DNA of 64,000 nt, taken from NCBI RefSeq assembly GCF_900090315.1, contig NZ_FMHZ01000002.1, forward strand, positions 6,046,501 through 6,110,500, in the 5' to 3' direction. The position numbers and the translations under genes were made by a program. Positions 6,402 to 14,137 of this stretch are shown one piece after another; positions within the stretch are counted from its first letter, which is position 1; each line of letters opens with the position of its first letter. The notes below the pieces were generated by a model. The model had not been told where the DNA came from. It was given only the letters and a program-made list of their open reading frames with translations, and did no database searches. This DNA comes from Micromonospora citrea. GTDB taxonomy: Bacteria; Actinomycetota; Actinomycetes; Mycobacteriales; Micromonosporaceae.

Positions 6402-6641
6402 TCAGCAGACGCCGACCTTCTTGGTGTAGCAGATCGACCGCGACGTCGAGGTCACGCAGGAGCCGTAGCAGTTGTAGTAGCCCTGCCGGTAGTAGCGGAA
6501 GTAGTAGCCGCCCGAGCAGTAGCCGTTGGACGCGACGCACCCGCACGCCTGGCCGTTCTCCGGCACGCAGGCACCGGCCTCCTCGCGGCCGAGCACCTTG
6601 GCGAGGACGGCGTCGCCGACGCGGGTCATCATCTTGGTCAT
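6402..6641 (-). CDS. Cys-rich precursor-like peptide B (79 aa, eight Cys)
   Basis: A 79-aa peptide with a near-perfect ribosome site (AAGGAGGT) before ATG 6641. Residues 1-24 are a short amphipathic leader (D10, L13-A14, L17, R19) ending A22-G23-A24. The remaining 55 residues hold eight cysteines (25, 33, 35, 42, 58, 62, 71, 79) and a tyrosine-rich centre (GYYFRYYRQGYYNCYG). Like peptide A it ends exactly on a cysteine and has one CxC and one CxxxC pair. It is the second gene of a leftward set: SARP regulator, peptide, TlpA-like, ABC exporter, S26 peptidase, MauE. Probably exported and cleaved after A24, then folded with up to four disulfides. Function unknown; antimicrobial or signalling roles are both possible. 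Confidence 0.75.
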   Translation of the reverse strand: MTKMMTRVGDAVLAKVLGREEAGACVPENGQACGCVASNGYCSGGYYFRYYRQGYYNCYGSCVTSTSRSICYTKKVGVC

Positions 6642-6706
6642 GGCAGACCTCCTTAGTGGGTGGTTGCCATCACTGTGCTGACCGCCGCTGCGCGCGCCCT
6701 GCGCTT

Positions 6707-9628
6707 CTACTGCGCGTCGGCTGCGCTCCGCCAGCGCGGCAGCGATTCGCGCAGGTCGTCGGCGTACGGGGAGTCGAAGTGCGCGAAGATGCCCAGCGCC
6801 TCCTCGCCCAGCACGACCGCCCGGTCGTACCTGCCGAGGGTGGCCTGCGCCCGCGCCAGCAGGTGCAGCGAGTTCGCCAGCGGGAACGGCTGCCCGACGT
6901 CGCGCAGCATCGCCACCGAGCCCTCCAACTCCACCACCGCCCGGTCCGCGTCGCCCCCCTCCAGGTGCGCCTTGCCGAGCAGCCGCCGGGAGATCGCCTC
7001 GCCCCACTCGTGACGCATCTCGTGGAACGCCAGCACCGTACGCCGCAGCAGCCGTCGGGCCGACTCGCCGTTCCCGGCCGCGAGGTGCGTCGCGGCCAGC
7101 GCCTGCTCGGCCGTGGTCACGCTCATCCGGTCGCCGAGCCGGCGCGCGGCGGCCACCGCCTGCCGGAGCTGCTCCACGGCCGGCGGCCACCGCTCGGCGT
7201 GCCGGTGCAGCAGCCCGATGGTCTCCCGCGCGAGCGCCTCGCCCCACAGGTCGCCCTCGTCGACGAAGACCCGCAGGGCGGCGGCGCAGGCGGCCTCGGC
7301 GAACGGGGAGGTGAGGTGGTACTGCCCGTACCGCATGCCGAGGGCCAACAGCACGTGCCCGCCGACGGGGCCGACCGGCCAGTGCGCGGCGCACAGCCGC
7401 ACCATCACCAGCAGCGCGGCGTCCGCCTCCCGCAACCGACCGAGGTGGCGGCAGCACAGCGAGTAGTTCTGCAGCGCGGCGAGGCGGTGCGCCACCCACG
7501 GCCCGCGGCTGTCCCGCTGTGCCGCGCGCAGCAGCGGAACCGCCTCGGCGTGCCGGTTCAACCACCCGTACGCCGTGCCCAGGTGCAGCCGCAGCGACAT
7601 CCGGGTCGGCGCCGACAGTTCGGCGTGGCGGTCGAGCACGCCGCGCAGGCAGTCGACGAACTCGGGCAGGTGCTGACTGCGCATCGTCGCGAAGTTGCCC
7701 ATCGTGCAGGCCAGGCGTCCGGCCAGGTCGACCGCGCCGAGCCGCAGCAGGTCCCGCACCGCCGCGACCAGGTTCTCCCGCTCCGCCTCGAACCATTCGA
7801 CCGCCTCCCAGGCGTCGATCGTGGGCCCCGCGTCAGCCACCGGCAGGGCCCCGCAGGGCAGCGACGCCCCGGCCCGCCCGGCGTACGCGTGCAGCCGTTC
7901 GTACCAGGCGATCACCTCCTCGACGGGAACCTCGGTGCGTTCCCGGGCGACGAGCCTGACCAGGTCGTGCATGCGTACCCGGCCGCTGGGATCGTCGGTC
8001 AGCAGGTGGGCCCGGCACAGCTGTTCCAGCAGCGGCTCGGAGGTCTCGTCCCACATGCCGAAGCTGCGCAGCGACGTACGGCTGAGCACCGCGAGCAACC
8101 GCGCGGCGGGCGGTGGCAACCGCTCGAACCCGACGGTGAAGCTGCTGCGCACGTCGAGCCCGTCGAGTGACAGCTCGTCGAGGCGGCGTCGCTCGTCGCG
8201 CAGCCGCTCGCGCAGCCGCGCCACGGTCATCGCCTCCCGCTCGGCCAGCCGCACGCCGGCGATGCGCAACGCGAGCGGCAGGCGACCGCACAGCTCCACG
8301 ACGTCGACGGCGGCCCCGGCCTCCCGGTTGATCCGCTCGGCGCCGGCGAGCCCGGCCAGCAGGTCCACGCCGTCGTCGACCGGCAGCAAGTCGAGCGGAA
8401 CGACCTCGGTGCCCGGCAGGCCGGGCAGCGCCCCCGTGCTGGTGACCAGGGCGGTGCTGCCGCCGGGCGGCAGCAGCGGGCGCACCTGCGCCGCGTCCGC
8501 CGCGCTGTCCAGCATCACCAACATGGTCTGGTCGGCGAGCACGGAGCGGTACAGCGCCGCGCGTTCCTCGGCCGCGACCGGAATGGCCTCGCCGGCTATC
8601 CCGAGGGCGCGGAGGAACGCGCCGAGCACCGCGCCGGGCCGGGCCGGGTCCGGGGTGTTGCCGCGCAGGTCGGCGTAGAGGCACCCCGCGGGGAAGCGGT
8701 GGCGGCTCTCGTGCGCCGCCCGTAACGCCAGCGTGGTCTTGCCCGTTCCCGCCAGCCCGGTCACGACGATCACCTGGGCCACGCCGGCGGCCGGTGGGGT
8801 ACGCCCCAGCAACGACAGCAGCAGCCCCAGCTCCTTGTCGCGCCCGACGAAGTCACCGGTGACCCCGGGCAGCTGATGGGGACGCACCCACGCGCGCGGG
8901 GACGTCTCCCGCTCGCTGCCCAGGATCTCCCGGTGCAGTTGCCGCAGCTCGGGGCCCGGATCGATGCCGTGCTCCTCGGCGAGCAGCCGGGCCCCGGCCC
9001 GGTACACGGCGAGCGCCTCCGCCTGCCGGCCGCTGCGGTGCAGGGCCACCATGAGGTGGCCGCGCAGTCGCTCCCGCAGCGGCCGGTCCCGCACCAGTGT
9101 GGTCAGCTCGGGCACGACCTCCTGATGCAGGCCGAGCGAGAGCAGTGCCTCGAAGCGCAGCTCGACCGCGTTCTCGCGCAGCTCGTGGAGCCGGTCCCGT
9201 TCGAAGTCGACGAGCCTCGCCCCGACGTCGACGAACGCCTCGTCGCGCCATCGGGCGAGCGCCCGGTCGAGCAGCTCGACCGTGCAGCGGGGGTCGGTGG
9301 CGGCTGCGGCGGCCTGCACGTCGGCGGCGAACTCCGCCGCGTCCACGACCACGACGGGGTTCAACTGGTAGCCGGGCGAGCGGGTGAGGATCAGCTCCGG
9401 CGTCGCACCGCGCCGGACGGAGGCGACGACCGCCTGGACCCGGTTGCGCGCCCCCGCGGGCGGATCGTTCGGCCAGAGCCCGTCGATCAGGCGGTCGACG
9501 GAGACGATGCGTCCATGGTGGGCCGCCAGGCTCGCGACGAGTGCCCGCTCCAACGGGGCGAGCGACACCACCACCCCGTCGACGCTCAACTCGGTCCGCC
9601 CGAGGATGCCGATCCGATAGCCACGCAC
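6707..9628 (-). CDS. AfsR-like SARP regulator with NB-ARC and TPR domains
   Basis: A 973-aa regulator starting at GTG 9628. The order is: winged-helix DNA-binding region (residues 1-90, YRIGILGRTELSVDG, RIVSVDRLIDGLWP), BTAD helical domain (about 95-240, ending DPGPELRQLHREIL), an NB-ARC nucleotide switch (GLAGTGKTT at about 290, MLVMLDSAAD, GRLPLALRIAG), then a long TPR-like helical region to the end. This is the classical AfsR/SARP layout for pathway-specific activators of secreted or secondary products. It is the first gene of the leftward set, 65 bp before peptide B. It may control both peptide sets or only its own. No clear ribosome site precedes the GTG. Confidence 0.88.
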   Translation of the reverse strand: MRGYRIGILGRTELSVDGVVVSLAPLERALVASLAAHHGRIVSVDRLIDGLWPNDPPAGARNRVQAVVASVRRGATPELILTRSPGYQLNPVVVVDAAEFAADVQAAAAATDPRCTVELLDRALARWRDEAFVDVGARLVDFERDRLHELRENAVELRFEALLSLGLHQEVVPELTTLVRDRPLRERLRGHLMVALHRSGRQAEALAVYRAGARLLAEEHGIDPGPELRQLHREILGSERETSPRAWVRPHQLPGVTGDFVGRDKELGLLLSLLGRTPPAAGVAQVIVVTGLAGTGKTTLALRAAHESRHRFPAGCLYADLRGNTPDPARPGAVLGAFLRALGIAGEAIPVAAEERAALYRSVLADQTMLVMLDSAADAAQVRPLLPPGGSTALVTSTGALPGLPGTEVVPLDLLPVDDGVDLLAGLAGAERINREAGAAVDVVELCGRLPLALRIAGVRLAEREAMTVARLRERLRDERRRLDELSLDGLDVRSSFTVGFERLPPPAARLLAVLSRTSLRSFGMWDETSEPLLEQLCRAHLLTDDPSGRVRMHDLVRLVARERTEVPVEEVIAWYERLHAYAGRAGASLPCGALPVADAGPTIDAWEAVEWFEAERENLVAAVRDLLRLGAVDLAGRLACTMGNFATMRSQHLPEFVDCLRGVLDRHAELSAPTRMSLRLHLGTAYGWLNRHAEAVPLLRAAQRDSRGPWVAHRLAALQNYSLCCRHLGRLREADAALLVMVRLCAAHWPVGPVGGHVLLALGMRYGQYHLTSPFAEAACAAALRVFVDEGDLWGEALARETIGLLHRHAERWPPAVEQLRQAVAAARRLGDRMSVTTAEQALAATHLAAGNGESARRLLRRTVLAFHEMRHEWGEAISRRLLGKAHLEGGDADRAVVELEGSVAMLRDVGQPFPLANSLHLLARAQATLGRYDRAVVLGEEALGIFAHFDSPYADDLRESLPRWRSAADAQ

Positions 9629-9976
9629 GGCGCAAAGCTAGCGCGGTCTGCGCCCTTTGTGCCCGGACGTCCACGACGGCCGCGGCGCAGGAGCGCTGGT
9701 CACGGCGTCCCGGCCCGACGATCGTGACCAGAGCCACTGCCGGTCACGGCGTCCCGGCCCGACGATCGTGACCGGAGCCACTGCCGGCCGGGTCCGGGCG
9801 GCCGGTCGGGCGCGAACGCCCCGACGGGATCCGACAGCCCGCGACGGCCGGTGTGATGCCCGGCCGGCATCCCGCGTGGCGAACCGGCGGAGTCGGCGAT
9901 CTTGGGCGCGTCCACTGTGGGATCATGGCCGCCCGTGCGCGCGGTCTCCGCGCGCCAGAATCATGTGGAGGTACGG
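9629..9976. other. Divergent spacer between SARP B and the secreted-protein gene
   Basis: This 348-bp spacer has no credible gene. An inverted repeat GGCGCAAAG (9629-9637) / CTTTGTGCC (9655-9663, one mismatch) abuts the SARP start codon, and a 44-bp tandem duplication lies at 9698-9785. Promoters for both directions are expected here but no convincing -35/-10 pair was found. Confidence 0.6.
9698..9785. repeat. 44-bp tandem repeat, each unit with an inverted GGTCACG/CGTGACC pair
   Basis: Units 9698-9741 and 9742-9785 differ at one base (9730 versus 9774). Each contains GGTCACG and CGTGACC as 7-bp inverted arms 17 bp apart, so four half-sites lie in line about 70 bp upstream of the SARP start. 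It could be a duplicated operator for a dimeric regulator, or paired hairpins in a leader transcript. Confidence 0.85.
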
Positions 9977-10435
9977 GTGCGCGGATCAGCGCGACGACTG
10001 GCCGTCTCGATTCTCGCCGCGACCGTCGCGGCGATGGGGCTCGCCTCGCCCGCCCAGGCGGCGACGAATCCGTTCACCGCGGCGCAGGCGTGCAACAACG
10101 ACTTCGGCGGCTCGTGGGCCTACGCCAGCGACGGTCACCGGTCGATCTACCACTCCGACGGCACCAAGGTCGGCGACGTCTACCTGATGTACAACGGTGC
10201 GACCGGCTACAACTGCGTCGCCACCCTCAAGCGGGTGGCCGTCGGCTCGACGACCGGGGTGTCGGCGGGGATCCGGGTGGAGGGCGGCTCCTGGGTCGAG
10301 GACCCCGGAAACTACAAGTACTACGCCGCCATCCAGCGCTCCGCCGTCGACAAGTGCGTCATGTACCGCGGCGAGGTCATGTACTTCACGAGTTGGGTGA
10401 GCGCGGGTCGGTCCAGTTGGGGCAACTGCGGCTGA
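9977..10435 (+). CDS. Small secreted protein resembling spore-associated protein A
   Basis: A 152-aa protein starting at GTG 9977, with GGAGG five bases upstream. The Sec signal peptide (VRGSARRLAVSILAATVAAMGLASPAQA) is cut at about residue 32. The mature domain has four cysteines (QACNNDF, GYNCVATLK, DKCVMYRGE and the terminal NCG) and the YLMYNGATGYNC-V pattern I associate with the streptomycete spore-associated protein family. Function of that family is not established. It is divergent from the SARP B gene and ends before a strong terminator, so it is a single-gene transcript. Its link to the Cys-rich peptide sets is only positional. Confidence 0.7.
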   Translation: MRGSARRLAVSILAATVAAMGLASPAQAATNPFTAAQACNNDFGGSWAYASDGHRSIYHSDGTKVGDVYLMYNGATGYNCVATLKRVAVGSTTGVSAGIRVEGGSWVEDPGNYKYYAAIQRSAVDKCVMYRGEVMYFTSWVSAGRSSWGNCG

Positions 10436-10450
10436 GTTCCCGCGCGTCGG

Positions 10451-10495
10451 GGGCGGCCCCGGGCGCGTCGCATCGGCGACGGCCCGGGGCCGCCC
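10451..10495 (+). terminator. Terminator after the secreted-protein gene
   Basis: A perfect 14-bp stem (GGGCGGCCCCGGGC at 10451-10464 with its complement at 10482-10495), with further pairing inside the loop and followed by CCTTTG. Confidence 0.8.
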
Positions 10496-10624
10496 CCTTT
10501 GTCGTTCCGGGGTCGCAGACGGCGTCCCGACGGCGGCGAGCCGCGCCTCGTCCGGCGCCGATCCTGGCGGAGTCGAGGGCCCGGGGGGCACCGATGATCG
10601 AAAATGCAATAAACACGCGGGATA

Positions 10625-10665
10625 TTTACATGATATTGCGATGTCTGGCAGGCTCTAGCTATATC
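10625..10665 (+). promoter_or_regulatory. Promoter/operator region of the beta-galactosidase gene
   Basis: An island of low G+C in an otherwise GC-rich spacer. TTGCGA (10636-10641) and TATATC (10660-10665), 18 bp apart, form a plausible promoter. Overlapping it is ACATGATATTGCGATGTC (10628-10645), with ACAT/ATGT inverted arms. A similar ACAT-GATATTG-GATGTC arrangement lies at the transporter promoter (15540-15569), suggesting a shared operator, perhaps for the DeoR regulator at 13278. Confidence 0.45.
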
Positions 10666-10756
10666 GACAATCGTCACCGCGCTCGCGATCCGGCCTCGTC
10701 CCCCGGGCCCGGCCGCCGCCGGCGTGCCGACGACGCCTGCCTGCGAAGGAGAGACC

Positions 10757-13105
10757 ATGCGACGGCGTCAACTCCTCACTGTGAGTGTGCTCAGCCCGTT
10801 CGCGGCGATGCTGGCGTCGGGCGGCCCCGCCCGCGCCGCCGCCGCGGCACAGACCTTCGGCTTCTCCGCCGACGGCAGCAACTTCCTGCTCGACGGCCGG
10901 CCCTTCCAGATCCGCAGCGGGGAGATGCACCCCGCCCGGATCCCCGTGCAGTACTGGCGGCACCGGATCCAGATGGCCAGGGCGATGGGCCTGAACACGA
11001 TCGCCATCTACGTCATGTGGAACCACGTCGAGGAACGCCCCGGCGTCTTCGACTTCACCACCGACCGGCGCGACATCGCCGGCTTCGTCCGGCTGTGCCA
11101 GGCCGAGGGCATGTACGTGCTGCTGCGCCCCGGTCCGTACGTCTGCGCCGAGTGGGACCTCGGCGGTCTGCCGCCGTACCTGCTGCGCAACCCGAACATC
11201 AGGCTGCGGGTGCGCACCGCGGCCGACCCGCACTACATGGCGGCCGTCGCCCGCTACGTCAACGCGCTCGCCGCGCAGGTCAGGCCCCTCATGGTCGCCG
11301 ACGGCGGGCCGATCCTGATGGTCCAGGTCGAGAACGAGTACGGGTCGTACGGCACCGACGTCACCTACCTGGAGGAGCTGCGGCGGCTCTGGCTCGACGC
11401 CGGAATCGCCGGTCCCTTCTACACGGAGGACGGCCTCGGCTACGTGCAGGCCAACCGCACCGTCGTCGCCGGCGGGGCGATCGCGCTCAGCGGGGGCGAC
11501 GCCGCGGCGATCGCGGCGGCGCGCCGCTCCTTCCCGGCCGTGCCGGCCATGTCGGGCGAGCTCTACTCGGGCTGGCTGACCCACTGGGGCGACGGCGGCT
11601 TCGCCGGATCGAACACCGACATCTCCAGCCAGTTGCAGGGCCTGATGGCCGGCAACCTGTCGTTCAACATCTACATGGTCCACGGCGGCACGAACTTCGG
11701 GTACTCGGCGGGCGCGAACGCCGCCGACAACGGGTCCGGCTACCAGCCGGACATCACCAGCTACGACTACGGCGCGCCGATCACCGAACAGGGCCGACCG
11801 GCCCGCCTGTACCCCACCTACCGCGAGATCATCGGTACGGCGCTCGGCGCGCCGCTGCCGGCCGTGCCGGCACCGATCCCCACCATCGTGCGCACCGGCG
11901 GCCAGGCGGTGCTGCCGGCGCCGTACGCCTCGCTCTGGGACAACCTGCCCGCCGCGCTGCCGCCCGCGCAGACGGTGAACCCGCAGCCGATGGAGATGTA
12001 CGGCCAGAACTCCGGCTTCATACTCTACCGCCGGGTGCTGCCGGGCTACACGGGCGGCAGGCTGGAGGTCAGGTCGGTGCGCGACTACGCGACCGTCTTC
12101 CTCGACGGCGTCTACCAGGGGGGCATGTCCCGCAGCAACCTCGCGCCGTCCTACACCGGCCCGCTGGGGGTGACCGTGCAGGACGCGCCGCTGCCGCTGA
12201 AGACCTCGGCGAGCGGCAGCCCCACCCTCGACATCCTGGTCGAGGGCATGGGCCGGACGAACTACGGCCAGGCCCTGGTCGACCGCAAGGGCATCCTGGA
12301 ACGGGTGTCGTTGCTCGACGCGGGCGCCCTGACCGGCACCCTGACCGGGTGGCAGACCCACCTGCTCCCCGTCGACGAGGCGTTCGTGGCCGGGCTCAGG
12401 CCGGTCGTCGGCGACAGCTCGCGGCCGGGCATCTTCTTCAAGGCCACGGTCAACCTCACCCAGACCGGCGACACGTACCTCGACATGTCCCGCTGGACCA
12501 AGGGCGTGGTCTGGGTCAACGGGCGCAACCTGGGCCGCTACTGGAAGGTGGGGCCGCAGCAGCGGCTCTACTGCCCGGCGCCCTGGCTGCGGGTCGGGGC
12601 CAACGAGATCGTCGTCTTCGACCTGCACCAGGTGCAGGCGCAGCCGATCCCATTCGAGGCCACCCTGAGCGGGCAGGCGGGCGCCACCCGCCACAGCGTG
12701 GTCAACCGGGCCAGCGGCAAGGCCCTGGACGTGCCGGGCTGGTCCCGGGACACCGGCGTCCAGCTGATCCAGTGGAGCCCCAACGGCGGGGCCAACCAGG
12801 TGTGGCTGATGGCGGGCGCCGCGGGCGGCGTCACCACGATGACCAGCGTCCACTCGCAGCTGCTCGCCGACGTGGAGGGCGCCTCCACCGCCGACGGCGC
12901 CCGGGTCATCCAGTGGACCGCGCACGGCGGCGGCAACCAGCAGTGGCGGGTCGTCGCCGTCTCCACCGACTTCGTCAAGCTCGTCAACGTGCGCAGCGGC
13001 AGGGTCCTCGGCGTGGCGGACCGGGCGACCACCGACGGGGCGGCCGTCGTGCAGCAGAGCGACACCGGCGACCCGAGCCAGCACTGGCGGCTCACTCCGG
13101 CCTGA
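10757..13105 (+). CDS. Secreted GH35 beta-galactosidase with ricin-type lectin domain
   Basis: A 782-aa exported glycosidase with a GAAGGAGAG ribosome site. The N-terminus MRRRQLLTVSVLSPFAAML has a twin-arginine-like motif, cut near ARA. The GH35 barrel follows: GEMHPARIPVQYWRHRI, RPGPYVCAEWDLGGLP, the acid/base glutamate in GGPILMVQVENEYGSYG, and the nucleophile glutamate in MSGELYSGWLTHWGD. Beta-sandwich domains lie in the middle (YLDMSRWTKGVVWVNGRNLGRYW). The last about 130 residues are a three-repeat ricin B-type beta-trefoil (ASGKALDV, QLLADVEGASTADG, GRVLGVADRATTDG with Q-x-W repeats). It removes terminal beta-galactose from external glycans. It starts the sugar island and is followed by a terminator and the DeoR gene. 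Confidence 0.92.
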   Translation: MRRRQLLTVSVLSPFAAMLASGGPARAAAAAQTFGFSADGSNFLLDGRPFQIRSGEMHPARIPVQYWRHRIQMARAMGLNTIAIYVMWNHVEERPGVFDFTTDRRDIAGFVRLCQAEGMYVLLRPGPYVCAEWDLGGLPPYLLRNPNIRLRVRTAADPHYMAAVARYVNALAAQVRPLMVADGGPILMVQVENEYGSYGTDVTYLEELRRLWLDAGIAGPFYTEDGLGYVQANRTVVAGGAIALSGGDAAAIAAARRSFPAVPAMSGELYSGWLTHWGDGGFAGSNTDISSQLQGLMAGNLSFNIYMVHGGTNFGYSAGANAADNGSGYQPDITSYDYGAPITEQGRPARLYPTYREIIGTALGAPLPAVPAPIPTIVRTGGQAVLPAPYASLWDNLPAALPPAQTVNPQPMEMYGQNSGFILYRRVLPGYTGGRLEVRSVRDYATVFLDGVYQGGMSRSNLAPSYTGPLGVTVQDAPLPLKTSASGSPTLDILVEGMGRTNYGQALVDRKGILERVSLLDAGALTGTLTGWQTHLLPVDEAFVAGLRPVVGDSSRPGIFFKATVNLTQTGDTYLDMSRWTKGVVWVNGRNLGRYWKVGPQQRLYCPAPWLRVGANEIVVFDLHQVQAQPIPFEATLSGQAGATRHSVVNRASGKALDVPGWSRDTGVQLIQWSPNGGANQVWLMAGAAGGVTTMTSVHSQLLADVEGASTADGARVIQWTAHGGGNQQWRVVAVSTDFVKLVNVRSGRVLGVADRATTDGAAVVQQSDTGDPSQHWRLTPA

Positions 13106-13140
13106 CGCACCGGGGGCGACGTGGCGTCGCCCCCGGTGCG
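13106..13140 (+). terminator. Terminator after beta-galactosidase
   Basis: A perfect 15-bp stem (13106-13120 with 13126-13140) and 5-nt loop directly after the stop codon. Confidence 0.75.
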
Positions 13141-13277
13141 GTGGGGGAGCGGGCGGGCGACCACCCTGCGGCGCGCGGCCGCCGGGGGTCGCCCGCCGGC
13201 GCCCCCGTGGCGTACGGACGGCCGCTTCAGGGATGCGAGGATGGCCGCATGGGCAGGCCAGACGACCGGGGTGAGAC

Positions 13278-14057
13278 GTGAACCAGCACGAGCGGTGGCA
13301 CCGGCTCCTGGAGATGGTGGCGGCCGAGGGGCAGCTCGACATCGAGTCCACCGCCCGCGAGCTGGGCGTGAGCACGGCGACCATCCGGCGTGACTTCGAC
13401 GAGCTCGCCACGCAGCAGTTGGTGTCGCGCACCCGCGGCGGCGTGGTGGCCACCAGCGTCTCCTACGACCTGCCGCTGCGCTACAAGGCGGTGCGCCAGG
13501 CCTCGGAGAAGCAGCGGATCGCCGCGGCCGCGGTCGCGGCGATCCCGCCGGGGGCCACGGTGGGGCTCAACGGAGGCACCACGACGACCGAGGTGGCGCG
13601 GGCGCTGGCGCTGCGCGCCGACCCGGACGGGCATCTGCCGCCGGTCACGGTGGTGACCAACGCGCTGAACATCGCCAACGAACTCATCGTGCGTCCGCAC
13701 ATCCGGGTGGTGCTCACCGGAGGGACCGCCCGTCCGCAGTCCTACGAGCTGGTGGGCCGCATCGCCGAGACGATGCTGGCGTCCGTGGCGCTGGACGTGG
13801 TCGTGCTCGGGGTGGACGCGATCGACCACCAGCACGGCGCCAGCGCGCACAACGACGGCGAGGCGGCCATCAACCACGTCATGGTGACCAGCGCCGCGCG
13901 GACGATCGTGGTGGCGGACGCCTCGAAGCTGGGCCGCCGCAGGTTCAACCGGATCTGCCCGCTGGGCAACATCGACACCCTGATCACCGACAAGGCGGCG
14001 GACCCGGAGCAGGTCGGCCTCATCGAGCAGGCCGGGGTGAAGGTGGTGCAGGTCTGA
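13278..14057 (+). CDS. DeoR/GlpR-family sugar-phosphate-responsive repressor
   Basis: A 259-aa regulator starting at GTG 13278. The N-terminal DeoR helix-turn-helix (ERWHRLLEMVAAEGQLDIESTARELGVSTATIRRDFDEL, residues 5-45) is followed by the DeoR-C sugar-phosphate sensor fold (GLNGGTTTTEVARAL, VTNALNIANEL, VLTGGTARPQSYELVG, VVVADASKLGRR). It lies among a beta-galactosidase, a hexosaminidase and the galactose/amino-sugar operon, matching the place of AgaR-type repressors, so a tagatose- or galactosamine-phosphate inducer is plausible. Shared promoter elements at 10628 and 15540 are candidate binding sites. Confidence 0.88.
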   Translation: MNQHERWHRLLEMVAAEGQLDIESTARELGVSTATIRRDFDELATQQLVSRTRGGVVATSVSYDLPLRYKAVRQASEKQRIAAAAVAAIPPGATVGLNGGTTTTEVARALALRADPDGHLPPVTVVTNALNIANELIVRPHIRVVLTGGTARPQSYELVGRIAETMLASVALDVVVLGVDAIDHQHGASAHNDGEAAINHVMVTSAARTIVVADASKLGRRRFNRICPLGNIDTLITDKAADPEQVGLIEQAGVKVVQV

Positions 14058-14090
14058 CGGGCGCGTCGCCGCCCCGGGGCGCCGGTCGTG

Positions 14091-14129
14091 GGCCGGCCCG
14101 GCCCGATCGGCGATCGGACCGGGCCGGCC
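14091..14129. terminator. Bidirectional hairpin between DeoR and hexosaminidase genes
   Basis: 11-bp arms GGCCGGCCCGG (14091-14101) and CCGGGCCGGCC (14119-14129), with a second CCGATC/GATCGG pairing inside, between convergent genes. Confidence 0.65.
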
Positions 14130-14137
14130 GGGGCCGG

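Noticed and set aside
3627-6656. A 1009-codon plus-strand open frame
   Set aside because: It runs antisense through the peptidase, ABC exporter and TlpA genes; those carry clear family motifs on the minus strand.
10655-13453. A 932-codon minus-strand open frame
   Set aside because: Antisense to the GH35 gene and the start of the DeoR gene; no motifs.
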